Source of the DNA: Pseudoflavonifractor intestinihominis
GTDB lineage: Bacteria > Bacillota > Clostridia > Oscillospirales > Oscillospiraceae
Assembly: GCF_040096055.1 (NCBI RefSeq)
Contig: NZ_JBBMFK010000027.1
Location: 1-55,194 of the forward strand
Direction of reading: 5' to 3'
Length of the DNA: 55,194 nt
Made by a program: the position numbers and the translations under genes. Shown here piece by piece: positions 24,775 through 33,437 of this stretch (position 1 is its first letter; every line of letters starts with the position of its first letter). The notes under the pieces were generated by a model. It saw only the letters and a program-made list of their open reading frames with translations. It was not told the origin of the DNA and searched no databases.

Positions 24775-24819
24775 ATTATAACCATCGGGCGCACCTTCCT
24801 TCTCCGGAAGGTACGCCCG
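24775..24819 (-). promoter_or_regulatory. Possible sda promoter (-10) and adjacent hairpin
   Basis: Leftward extended -10 TGGT-TATAAT (complement of 24775-24780) lies upstream of the repeats and would transcribe all three leader copies into sdaAB. Beside it, 24786-24819 forms a near-perfect 14-bp hairpin. The remaining stretch 24820-25137 is AT-rich with no recognisable gene. Confidence 0.35.
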
Positions 24820-25137
24820 GTTTGCTTTATTTTCGATGTTGAAGGACAGAAAGAATCAGGGCCCCTGCAATCATTTGCGTCCTGAGAAGGAAAGAGGCGG
24901 ACGGCCGGTATAACGGCGGTCCCGCCTCCGTCATGATAACATTTCGGAAAAATTGTGTCAAGGAAGGGCGGCAACACGGCCGCCTTTTTCCAAATGAACG
25001 GGTTGCGGGGCATAGAACGGGACTGACTGCGGACATAGCAAGCAGCCTGGCGGCCCCGCATCTGCGCTGTATAAATATTGAATAGAATTGAAATATCTGG
25101 GAAATTACGACTTTTTTTCTTAATTTTTTGAGAATAC

Positions 25138-25166
25138 TTGCATTTTCTTTCAAGGTGTGATATATT
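25138..25166 (+). promoter_or_regulatory. Promoter of the subtilisin-SLH gene
   Basis: -35 TTGCAT at 25138-25143, 17-nt spacer, -10 TATATT at 25161-25166 with an upstream TG (extended -10), in an AT-rich island. Confidence 0.7.
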
Positions 25167-25220
25167 TCCGTTTAAAGAAATATATATTAGCCAAATAACT
25201 AATTTTAGAGGAGAATGAAC

Positions 25221-28200
25221 GTGAGAAGAACATGGCATGACCTTGTGCAAAAATGGGTTGCCCTGCTGCTGGCCGTTTTCATGCTGGGCGCGCCGCTGGC
25301 GCAGGCCGCAGGGCCCCGGGAGCAGAAGACGGGCGGTCAGCTCTCGGAGAGCGAGATGGATACCCTCCTGCGGGGGGCGCTGACCTCCTATAAGGAGGAC
25401 GGCGACGTCCAGCCGGAGGAACAGCTCTCCCCCGACGAGATTGTCCGGGTGGTTGTGGAGCTGGAGGAGGCTCCTGCGGCAGAAGGGACGGAGGGCGACT
25501 ATGACGAGGCCGTGAAGAGCCGGGAGACCCAGCTGCTGGCGGCTCAGAGCGCTGTCATTGCCCAGATCCGCGCACTGTACCCGGTGACTGTGGTTCAGCA
25601 GACGGCCTATCTCTCCAACTCGATCACCGTGGAGATCGCCCGCAAGGCCATAGAAGACATCCGCACCCTGAAGGGCGTGGCCGATGCCTACGAGATCTCC
25701 AAGCTGGAGCCGGAGATGTATACCGCCATTGATATGGCGGGCGCGACAAAGGTCTGGGAGGACTATGGGTACGACGGCAGCGGCACCCTCATCGCCATCA
25801 TTGACTCGGGCGTCAACTATGAGCACCAGGACATGACCATCGACCCCGGCTGCGGGAAGTACACCCGGGAGGAGATGGAGGAGAAGATCGACCTTCTGGG
25901 CTATGGTACTTATGTCAATGACAAGATCCCCTTTGCCTACAGCTATGTCTATGGCGACAATACGATCCTGAACGATGTGAACACCCACGGCTACCACGTG
26001 GCGGGCATCGCGGCGGCCAACGCCTCGGACAGCGGTATCAACGGCGTGGCGCCCAACGCGCAGATTCTCAGCATGCAGGTCTTCGACAAGGTGGACGGCG
26101 GCTATACCGACGACATTGTCCGGGCCATTGAGGACGCGGTCAAGCTGGGCGCGGACATTGTGAACTTGAGCCTGGGCAGCGACGGCGGCTCCTCCAGCGA
26201 CTGGAACTTCATCAACAGCGCCATCCGGCGGGCTTCGGCCCAGGGCGTGGTGTGCTGCGTGTCCGCGGGCAACTCCACCATGGCCACCATCTCGCCGGAG
26301 ACCTACGACAACGGCGTGCCCAACGGCCCGGTCAACGACCTGGGTCTCGTGGACACGGCGATCATCGCCTCCCCCTCTTCGGCGGAGAGCGCCCTGTCGG
26401 TGGCGTCGGTCCAGAACGTGGGTACCCTGCTCTCTCAGGCCACCATGGAGACGGAGGGCGAGAGCAGAGATATGCTGTGCACCGACTTTTTCCCTGCGTA
26501 TGACCTGAGCAGCCTGGGAGAGGTGCGCCTCTACGACATGGGCACGGGTGATTACACCGAATACGGCTCCTATGACGACAACTGGGAGTGGGTGAATAAG
26601 TTCACCGACGAGGAGCTGGCTGAGATGAAGGGGCAGATCGCCCTGGTCCAGCGGGGTGATATTGAGTTCACCTGGAAAATATACTACGCGGCCCTGTACG
26701 CCGGCTTTGGCGGCGTTATCATCTACGACAACAGCGATTCCGACGTGGCCCCCTACGGCGTGGGCGCCCAGGACTACAGCCAGATCCCCGCCATCATTGT
26801 CAGTGGCGCGGACGGCGCCTATCTGAAGACCCTGGCGGAGAGCGGACAGACCGTCCGGTTCACCGGCATGGAGGAGAACATTCCTGCCATCGTCACCGAG
26901 GATGTGGAGACCTCTCCCTTCTCCTCCTGGGGCCCCACCGGGAGCCTGGACCTGAAGCCGGAGATCGCGGCGCCCGGCGGCAATATCTATTCCCTGGCGG
27001 GCGGAGTGGACGGATATCAGACCATGAGCGGTACGTCCATGGCCGCTCCCTATGCCAGCGGCGCGGAGGCCCTTCTGGTGCAGGCCATCCGGGCGCGGGG
27101 CATGGAGCTGTCCGGTCAGGAACTGACGGACTTTTTGAAGCAGAACATGATGAACACCGCGGAGCCGGTGTGGGATGTGGCCCACAATGTGCCCTATTCT
27201 GTGCGGCAGCAGGGCGCCGGCCTGCTCAACATCGAGGCCGCCGTCGGCAATCTGGTCACTGTCACCTGTGACGGAGAGGCCAAGGCCGCGCTGGGCCAGG
27301 TGGGCGGCCAGACCAGCTTCGACCTCACCTTCACCAACTACGGCCAGGAGGCGGCCAGCTATACCCTGGACGCCACGCAGGTCTATCAGGACTACACAGA
27401 GCCTGAGACCAACCTCTACTATGTGCAGACCATGGACGGGGCTGCCTTCAGCTTTGATCAGGATACCGTCACTGTCCCCGCCGGCGGCACGGCCACGGTC
27501 CGGGTCACGCTGACGATCCCGGAGTCTGCGGAGACAGAGCATTTTGCAGAGGGCTACCTGAAGTTCACCAGCCAGGACGGCAAGGCTGACCTGGGCATGC
27601 CTGTCCTGGGCTTCTACGGGGACTGGAACAAGGAGCCCATCGTTGACGCCCCCTACTACAGCGAGGACAGCTTCATGCGTACCACCTTCCTGCCCGAGTA
27701 CCGGCAGCAGTACTACGGCGGCTCCTACTATTACCGGGGCTATGCCGGCTATTCCACCTGCCTGGTGGGTTTGAGCGGCGGAACCCCGGACTACGCTCTG
27801 GGCGAGCAGATCGACCCCGCCACCCGCTCCATGGGGGCCAGCAGCGCGGTACGGTACATTGAGCCGGAGTACGTCTCCTTCTCCCCCAACGGGGACGGAC
27901 TGCGGGACTCCATCGCGCCGTATCTGACCTTCCTGCGGAACGCGGCCACTGTGACCATGGAGATCCTGGACGCGGACGGCAATGTGATCCGCAATGCCGG
28001 CACCATGAACGAGATCCGGCGGCTGGCCTACAAGGACATGAGCGACGCCAATATGGCCCAGTTTGTGTCCGCCTCCAACTCCCTGCTGGTCTGGGACGGC
28101 ACAGTGTACAATATGGCCACCGGCGAGCTGGAGCCTGTGGAGGCCGGCCAGTACACGGTCCGGATTACGACGACCACCGGCGTGGGCGACGAGGTGCAGA

Positions 28201-28703
28201 CCGTGGAGCTGCCGGTGGAGGTGGACCTGACCAGCCCCACATTTGATTTCTGTGAGGTGGAGGAAAAGGACGGCGCCTACTACCTCCACTACAAGGCCAG
28301 CGATGAGAACGGCATCCACCATCTGGTGGCCTACGGCGTCAATGGCTCTGCCGGCGCCTGGACCGACGCGAGCTTTGACTATGACGAGAGCGACGGTTCC
28401 TTTACCGTCAAGCTGACCGGCATCCAGCAGAACGCCCTGAACCAGTGCTATATCATGGTCACGGACACTGCGGGCAACGCCGCCATGGAGGACTTTGTCT
28501 TTGCCGTGGGCGAGGTACAGGAGCCCAGCGGGGTCACTTTCACCAATCTGGACATCGACGCGCCCGTCAACTATCCCCAGTCCTCTGCGGTCCAGAGCGG
28601 CCTCTTCGAGATCTACGGCACTGCCGAAGACGGCTATGAGGTCGAAGTGGCGGCCGCAAGGCGGAGATCCTGGGCAACAACTTCACCGTATACGTCCCCC
28701 TGA
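25221..28703 (+). CDS. Cell-surface subtilisin-like serine protease (S8), N-terminal part of a frameshifted gene
   Basis: GTG at 25221 is preferred because GGAG lies 7 nt upstream; the ATG at 25215 is only 1 nt from it. A signal peptide ends near LAQA (~residue 29), followed by a propeptide-like region (~45-165). The S8 catalytic triad is Asp195 (IIDSGVNYEH), His256 (HGYHVAGI, with Tyr where Thr is usual) and Ser606 (SGTSMAAPYA), with a PA domain inserted (~470-540). Fn3-like and FlgD-like Ig domains follow (FSPNGDGLRDSI), as in lactocepin/C5a-peptidase-type proteases. The frame fails near 28650-28655, where one G seems missing, and ends in about 17 nonsense residues; the remainder is at 28718-30505. 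Confidence 0.85.
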   Translation: MRRTWHDLVQKWVALLLAVFMLGAPLAQAAGPREQKTGGQLSESEMDTLLRGALTSYKEDGDVQPEEQLSPDEIVRVVVELEEAPAAEGTEGDYDEAVKSRETQLLAAQSAVIAQIRALYPVTVVQQTAYLSNSITVEIARKAIEDIRTLKGVADAYEISKLEPEMYTAIDMAGATKVWEDYGYDGSGTLIAIIDSGVNYEHQDMTIDPGCGKYTREEMEEKIDLLGYGTYVNDKIPFAYSYVYGDNTILNDVNTHGYHVAGIAAANASDSGINGVAPNAQILSMQVFDKVDGGYTDDIVRAIEDAVKLGADIVNLSLGSDGGSSSDWNFINSAIRRASAQGVVCCVSAGNSTMATISPETYDNGVPNGPVNDLGLVDTAIIASPSSAESALSVASVQNVGTLLSQATMETEGESRDMLCTDFFPAYDLSSLGEVRLYDMGTGDYTEYGSYDDNWEWVNKFTDEELAEMKGQIALVQRGDIEFTWKIYYAALYAGFGGVIIYDNSDSDVAPYGVGAQDYSQIPAIIVSGADGAYLKTLAESGQTVRFTGMEENIPAIVTEDVETSPFSSWGPTGSLDLKPEIAAPGGNIYSLAGGVDGYQTMSGTSMAAPYASGAEALLVQAIRARGMELSGQELTDFLKQNMMNTAEPVWDVAHNVPYSVRQQGAGLLNIEAAVGNLVTVTCDGEAKAALGQVGGQTSFDLTFTNYGQEAASYTLDATQVYQDYTEPETNLYYVQTMDGAAFSFDQDTVTVPAGGTATVRVTLTIPESAETEHFAEGYLKFTSQDGKADLGMPVLGFYGDWNKEPIVDAPYYSEDSFMRTTFLPEYRQQYYGGSYYYRGYAGYSTCLVGLSGGTPDYALGEQIDPATRSMGASSAVRYIEPEYVSFSPNGDGLRDSIAPYLTFLRNAATVTMEILDADGNVIRNAGTMNEIRRLAYKDMSDANMAQFVSASNSLLVWDGTVYNMATGELEPVEAGQYTVRITTTTGVGDEVQTVELPVEVDLTSPTFDFCEVEEKDGAYYLHYKASDENGIHHLVAYGVNGSAGAWTDASFDYDESDGSFTVKLTGIQQNALNQCYIMVTDTAGNAAMEDFVFAVGEVQEPSGVTFTNLDIDAPVNYPQSSAVQSGLFEIYGTAEDGYEVEVAAARRRSWATTSPYTSP

Positions 28704-28717
28704 CCGAGGGCGACAAC

Positions 28718-30505
28718 ATGGTCACCATCGTGGTGCGCAACCCGGAGGGGGAGGAAGTGCTCCGCCGGGAGACGAACCTGTTCCTGGACACTGTGCTGCC
28801 CGCAGTGGAATTCTCCATCCCGGAGGACCTGCTCCTGGAACAGGTCAACCCCTACCGCTTTGTGACCAATCAGGACCAGAACGCGGTCATCCCCCTGACG
28901 GTAAAGGTCCTGGATACCTCTGCCGGCCGCTGCCAGTGGAGCTATCAGTACAACGTGGATGAGTCGACCACCATCACCCAGAGCGACATGTTTGACGTGG
29001 ACGAGAACCAGGAGGCCACTATCGAATTCCCCCTGCTCAACGCGATGGGGCTGAGCATCACCTTCTCCATCTACGACAAGTCGGGCAACCTGACCATGGT
29101 GAGCGTGTCCCTCTACACCCAGGACTATCAGGAGAACGCCCACCTGAACTTCAGCCTTAAGGAGACCAACTTCGGCGCCTATAACATTGTCAACCGGGAG
29201 CTGGAGGACGACACCATTGTTCTGACCGGCTATGCCAGCCACCCGGTGGACCTTATGTGGGGCGAGACGAAGGTGGAGCTGGAGCCGGGCACCGGAAAAT
29301 TCCAGATCCCGGTGGTTCTGAAAGAGGGACTCAACACCTTCCACCTCTACGCAGTGGACAACGGGGTGGTCGTGTACGACAGCTACGTCAAATTCCAGTA
29401 CCAGTACAACGCGCCCAACCTGACCCTGGAGGTAAAGCCCAGTCAGGCGGACGGGAAGATCTATACCAATGAGACGGAATTCCCCATTCACGGCATTTTC
29501 AGCGATGTGACGGACAGCTTTACCGTATACGTCAACGACCAGATCATCTTCGCCTCGGACAATGTCCAGACCCCGGTAGAGGGCAGCCAGGCGGAGCGCA
29601 CCTTTGACCACACCGTGACGCTCCAGGAGGGCGAGAACATCATCTGGGTGGAGGTCTATAACGTGCAGAACATCTGCACGGAGCTGTACCTCCATGTTGT
29701 CTGCGATAAGGAGGCGCCGGTCCTGACAGACCTCTTCTGCACGCCCTACAGCATCAGCGCCGCTACGGACGCCACGGATGTGGACCACATGGAGTACAGC
29801 TATGACGGGGAGAACTTCCAGCCCTATACGGACGGTGCGTACCTGTGGCCGGGCAAGACCATCTATGTGCGCGTGGTGGACTGGGCCGGCAACGCCAGCA
29901 ACGTGTGCGTCACAGACGTGCCGGAGATGGTGATCTCCGTGCCCACGGGTACGGGCAGCCGGCCGGAGCAGGAGGAGACGAATTTCGCGGATGTGGATTC
30001 CGGCGCCTACTATGCCGACGCGGTGAAGTGGGCGGTGGAGCACGACGTGACCCAGGGCACCTCTGCCACCACCTTCAGCCCCGACGCCAACTGCACCAGA
30101 GCTGAGACGGTGACCCTTCTGTGGCGCGCCATGGGCAGCCCGGAACCCACCTCTCAGGTCAATCCTTTCCAGGACGTGGAAGCCGGCCAGTATTATTACA
30201 CCGCACTCCTCTGGGCAGTGGAGAATGGGATCACTACCGGCACCACGGCCACCACCTTCAGCCCGGACAACCCTGTGACCCGGGGCGAATTCGTCACGTT
30301 CCTGTATCGTGCGATGGGTTCCGGCGTTTCCGGCGCGGAGAATCCGTTCCAGGATGTCAGCGCCGGTGCCTACTACGCCCTTCCCGTTGCGTGGGCCGTG
30401 GAAAACCAGATCACCAAGGGCAGCAGCGCTACCACCTTCAGCCCTGAGCTGCTGTGTACCAGAGCTCAAACGGTGACCTTCCTGTACCGCGCCATGGCTG
30501 ACTGA
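28718..30505 (+). CDS. C-terminal part of the S8 protease: Ig-like domains and three SLH repeats
   Basis: The frame is open from 28652 and is in the right register to continue the protease after a +1 correction. ATG at 28718 is only the first available start and has no good ribosome site. Residues ~1-400 are beta-rich Ig-like domains. Residues ~425-595 hold three S-layer homology repeats (NFADVDSGAYYADAVKWAVE; NPFQDVEAGQYYYTALLWA; NPFQDVSAGAYYALPVAWA), which anchor proteins to pyruvylated cell-wall polymer. The intact product would be about 1760 aa. A base-call error, a real inactivating mutation or phase variation are all possible. Confidence 0.8.
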   Translation: MVTIVVRNPEGEEVLRRETNLFLDTVLPAVEFSIPEDLLLEQVNPYRFVTNQDQNAVIPLTVKVLDTSAGRCQWSYQYNVDESTTITQSDMFDVDENQEATIEFPLLNAMGLSITFSIYDKSGNLTMVSVSLYTQDYQENAHLNFSLKETNFGAYNIVNRELEDDTIVLTGYASHPVDLMWGETKVELEPGTGKFQIPVVLKEGLNTFHLYAVDNGVVVYDSYVKFQYQYNAPNLTLEVKPSQADGKIYTNETEFPIHGIFSDVTDSFTVYVNDQIIFASDNVQTPVEGSQAERTFDHTVTLQEGENIIWVEVYNVQNICTELYLHVVCDKEAPVLTDLFCTPYSISAATDATDVDHMEYSYDGENFQPYTDGAYLWPGKTIYVRVVDWAGNASNVCVTDVPEMVISVPTGTGSRPEQEETNFADVDSGAYYADAVKWAVEHDVTQGTSATTFSPDANCTRAETVTLLWRAMGSPEPTSQVNPFQDVEAGQYYYTALLWAVENGITTGTTATTFSPDNPVTRGEFVTFLYRAMGSGVSGAENPFQDVSAGAYYALPVAWAVENQITKGSSATTFSPELLCTRAQTVTFLYRAMAD

Positions 30506-30511
30506 CCTGCA

Positions 30512-30570
30512 CATCCCTGTAGAGCGGAAGCGGTTCGATTATCCCGGCTCCGCTCTGCAGGGATGCTTTT
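30512..30570 (+). terminator. Terminator of the protease gene
   Basis: 17-bp stem with one G-U pair (30512-30528 with 30549-30565), followed by CTTTT. Confidence 0.8.
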
Positions 30571-30575
30571 ATCGG

Positions 30576-30603
30576 TTGATTTTTTGAAGAGAAGAAGTAT
30601 AAT
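30576..30603 (+). promoter_or_regulatory. Promoter of the ArsR-family gene
   Basis: -35 TTGATT (30576-30581), 16-nt spacer, perfect -10 TATAAT (30598-30603). Confidence 0.65.
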
Positions 30604-30641
30604 TGTATCAAAACCACCAGATTTAGTGGGGAATGAATACT

Positions 30642-31769
30642 ATGAATGTTGTGATTCAGCGTACGCCGAATATCACGGGCGAGGTCATCCAGATGCTGAC
30701 CCAGTATGTGGGCGGCGTCTCCATGGAGACGATGGCGGGAAAGATATGGGAGAAATACGGCGCCGAGTTTTCCGAGTCGGAGGGAGACGCCTTCCGCCGC
30801 CAGCTGGCCGTCTTCCGTGAGGTGGTGGAGCGCTGTGTGGACCAGCAGATGGCCGAGACGGCGCCGGATCAGGCGCTGCTGCAGTTCTATTTTCGCTCCT
30901 ACGCCTCTGAGCCGGCGGGGGAATCCATCAATCTGGCCCAGAGCATGGTGCTGACGTTTCTGAATATCGGCATCCATGATTTTGACGCTCAGTTCCGGTA
31001 CGTCGCAAAGGCGTTCCGGCAGCGGGGCCAGTCCTACATCCCCCAGGAGCTGTGCAGCGGCGGCATGGGGATCGAGGACCTGGAGAGCTACCTGAGCAAG
31101 CCTCTGGTGCAGCAGCTCCAGGAGCTGCCATATCCGCCGGAATTCAAGTGGAACCTGAACCTGGTGCTGCTGGACTTTGATCGGTACCTGGGGCAGCTGG
31201 AAGAGCTTCTTCGGCCCTTTGCAGCTGCGTTGGAGCGGGAACTGCGGCTGTTTGAGCCGGCGCTGGCACAGTTTGAGGCCCGTTGGAACGGCTATTTCGC
31301 CAGCCACACCACAGAGGAATTTGCCGGGCAGTTCCTGAACGTGGACCAGTCCTATGGTCAGGCGGACACCGCCTATGTGATCCCCTGGATCTTCGGCGGA
31401 AATATCGTGGGCATCGACACGGATGACGAAGGCCATGTCTATGCCCATGTGGGGATTCTGATCCAGCCTTTTTTCCGGGCTGCTAGGGCACCCGCCAGTT
31501 TGGATCAGATCTGTCCCAAGCTGCGGGCCCTGGGGGACGAGAGCAAATTTGAGATCTTGCAGTATATCGCGGACAAAAAGGCGTACGGTATTGAGCTGGC
31601 CAACGAGCTGGGCCTGACCACAGCCACCATCTCCAAGCACATGAGCGCCCTGCGCAGCTACGGCCTCATCAACGCGGAGAAAAAGGACAACAACCGGGTC
31701 TATTTCTCCATCAACCGCACCGCAATCGTGGATTTGCTGGACGACATCCGGAGCTGCCTTATCCGGTGA
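30642..31769 (+). CDS. ArsR-type winged-helix transcriptional regulator with long N-terminal domain
   Basis: 375 aa from the ATG at 30642 (GTGGGG about 10 nt upstream); the ATG at 30633 is also possible. The first ~285 residues are a helical domain of unknown type. The last ~85 form a winged HTH (ICPKLRALGDESKFEILQYI; YGIELANELGLTTATISKHMSALRSYGLI), characteristic of ArsR/SmtB proteins. No metal-binding cysteine pair is evident, so the signal is probably sensed by the N-terminal domain. It stands alone, so its target is not indicated; the adjacent protease is one candidate. Confidence 0.85.
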   Translation: MNVVIQRTPNITGEVIQMLTQYVGGVSMETMAGKIWEKYGAEFSESEGDAFRRQLAVFREVVERCVDQQMAETAPDQALLQFYFRSYASEPAGESINLAQSMVLTFLNIGIHDFDAQFRYVAKAFRQRGQSYIPQELCSGGMGIEDLESYLSKPLVQQLQELPYPPEFKWNLNLVLLDFDRYLGQLEELLRPFAAALERELRLFEPALAQFEARWNGYFASHTTEEFAGQFLNVDQSYGQADTAYVIPWIFGGNIVGIDTDDEGHVYAHVGILIQPFFRAARAPASLDQICPKLRALGDESKFEILQYIADKKAYGIELANELGLTTATISKHMSALRSYGLINAEKKDNNRVYFSINRTAIVDLLDDIRSCLIR

Positions 31770-31798
31770 TGGATAGCTGAAAAACACATAAAATGGGA

Positions 31799-31846
31799 AA
31801 ATCCCCCGGATTTCTTTCAATATCAGTAAGAAATCCGGGGGATTTT
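31799..31846. terminator. Bidirectional terminator
   Basis: 18-bp stem AAATCCCCCGGATTTCTT and its complement around an 11-nt loop, flanked by A-run and T-run. It serves the converging ArsR and amidohydrolase genes. Confidence 0.9.
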
Positions 31847-31874
31847 GTGAGTCGGAGATTTTGTGGGGGCGGCG

Positions 31875-33434
31875 TCACGCCTGCCAGACCGTTTTGCCCC
31901 CGTGGATGGTCTCCAGCACCCGGATGGACCGGATGTCCATGGGGTCCACCGCAGTGGGGGCGGCGGAGAGAACGATGAGGTCGGCCTGCTTGCCGGGCGT
32001 GATGGAGCCCAGGGAGTCCTCGCGGAAATACTGGTAAGCGGCGTGGATGGTGACCGCCCGGAGAGCGGCCATGGGGGAGACCTTCAGAGCCGGACCCAGC
32101 GTTTTTCCCTCCCGGGTCAGGCGGTTGACAGCGCACCATACCGTCTCCAGCATGTCGGGCTGGATGACCGGCGTATCCTGGTGGAGGGTGAAGGGGATGC
32201 CCAACTCCTCCGCCCAGCCCAGGGGGCTGATGGAGGCGGCCCGGTCGGGACCGAAGTTCTCGGCGTGGACGTCCCCCCAGTACCACAGGTGGGCGGCGAA
32301 GAAGGAGGGGATGATGCCCAACTCCTTCATCTCCGCCAGCTGCTCCCGGCGGACCAGTTGGGCGTGGATCATCACCGGCCGGATGTCCGCCACAGAGCGG
32401 CCGGTCTCCTCCTGGGCGGCCCGGCAGCAGCGGATATACTGCGCCGCCGCCGCGTCCCCGTTGCAGTGGGCCAGCAGCTGCTTGCCCTGAGTGAGGGCGG
32501 TGCGGACAAAGCCGGTGACCTCCTCGTCGGTGTAGATGGGGTAGCCACAGTAGCCGGGCTGGTCAGGGCCGTTGGAGGCGTAAGGCTCCAGCATCCAGGC
32601 GGTCCTGCCCTGGGGGGAGCCGTCCAGAAAGATCTTGTACCCGCCGATGTGGGGTCGGTCAATCAGCTCCGGGGTGTTTTTCAGGTCGGCGTACCCCACC
32701 GCCTCGGTCTTTAAATGGGCGGCGGACAGCAGGGTATACCGGCCGGTGTCGGTGAGGCCGTCCTGGATGAGGGTGATGCCGTGGGAGAGGTAGATCTCCT
32801 CCGCCCGCTCCACGTTGCGGGCGGCCTGCTCCGGCGAGGGGCCGGGCATGGCGGAGGCCAGGCGGATGAAGGCGTTTTCCTCCAGGTAGCCGCTGGGGGT
32901 GCGGCCATCGGCCTCCCGGCCGATCTTTCCACCCTCCGGGTCCGGGGTGTGGGCGGTGATGTTCAGCAGCTTCAGGGCGGCGGAGTTGACCGCTCCCATG
33001 TGTCCCGAGGCGTTGGAGACGAGCACCGGCGTCTCAGGGAAGGCGTCGTCCAGGGTGTGCCGGTCGGGCTGGGCCCGCTCCGAGAGCACGTTGTGGTCGT
33101 ACCCGAAGCCGATGAGCCACTGGTCCGGGGCCATGTGCCGCTCCTTCTGAAAGGCCAGCAGCAGCCGTGCCATGTCCCCGAAGGAGGAGGCGCTGCCCAG
33201 GGGGCACAGATCCAGGGTGGAGGCCAGAGCGGTCAGGTGGCTGTGGGGGTCCAGAAAGGCGGGCATCAGGGTGCGGCCTTTCAGGTCCCGCCGCCGCGCA
33301 TCAGAGGCCAGGGCCTCCAGCTCTGCCAGCGTCCCCACGGCCCGGATGACGCCGCCCCCCGTCAGCACCGCCTGAGGCGCCGGGCCGTCCTCCATGGTGA
33401 GGATGGTCCCGTTGTAAAAGAGGGTCTGTTCCAT
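31875..33434 (-). CDS. Amidohydrolase family 3 protein (YtcJ-like)
   Basis: 519 aa; the ATG at 33434 is 3 nt after the CLC gene stop (AAAGGCGGA serves as ribosome site), so the two form an operon. It has the amidohydrolase beta-sandwich plus TIM barrel: metal motif PAFLDPHSHL (~60-70), KIFLDGSPQGRTAWM (~270), LLAHCNGDAA (~325), HAQLVRREQ (~360), SPLGWAEELGIPFTLHQDTP (~405-425), and the C-terminal SITPGKQADLIVL typical of the family. Members hydrolyse C-N bonds in varied amides; the substrate is not predictable. No signal peptide is seen, so it is cytosolic. Confidence 0.9.
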   Translation of the reverse strand: MEQTLFYNGTILTMEDGPAPQAVLTGGGVIRAVGTLAELEALASDARRRDLKGRTLMPAFLDPHSHLTALASTLDLCPLGSASSFGDMARLLLAFQKERHMAPDQWLIGFGYDHNVLSERAQPDRHTLDDAFPETPVLVSNASGHMGAVNSAALKLLNITAHTPDPEGGKIGREADGRTPSGYLEENAFIRLASAMPGPSPEQAARNVERAEEIYLSHGITLIQDGLTDTGRYTLLSAAHLKTEAVGYADLKNTPELIDRPHIGGYKIFLDGSPQGRTAWMLEPYASNGPDQPGYCGYPIYTDEEVTGFVRTALTQGKQLLAHCNGDAAAAQYIRCCRAAQEETGRSVADIRPVMIHAQLVRREQLAEMKELGIIPSFFAAHLWYWGDVHAENFGPDRAASISPLGWAEELGIPFTLHQDTPVIQPDMLETVWCAVNRLTREGKTLGPALKVSPMAALRAVTIHAAYQYFREDSLGSITPGKQADLIVLSAAPTAVDPMDIRSIRVLETIHGGKTVWQA

Positions 33435-33437
33435 GGT

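Noticed and set aside
24486..28322. 1278-codon open frame antisense to the subtilisin gene
   Set aside because: Shadow of the GC-rich protease gene; low-complexity His/Gly/Val-rich peptide without domains, and it runs through the 228-bp repeat.
30529..30548. tRNA T-loop-like GGTTCGATT
   Set aside because: It is the loop of the terminator hairpin at 30512-30570; no tRNA cloverleaf around it.
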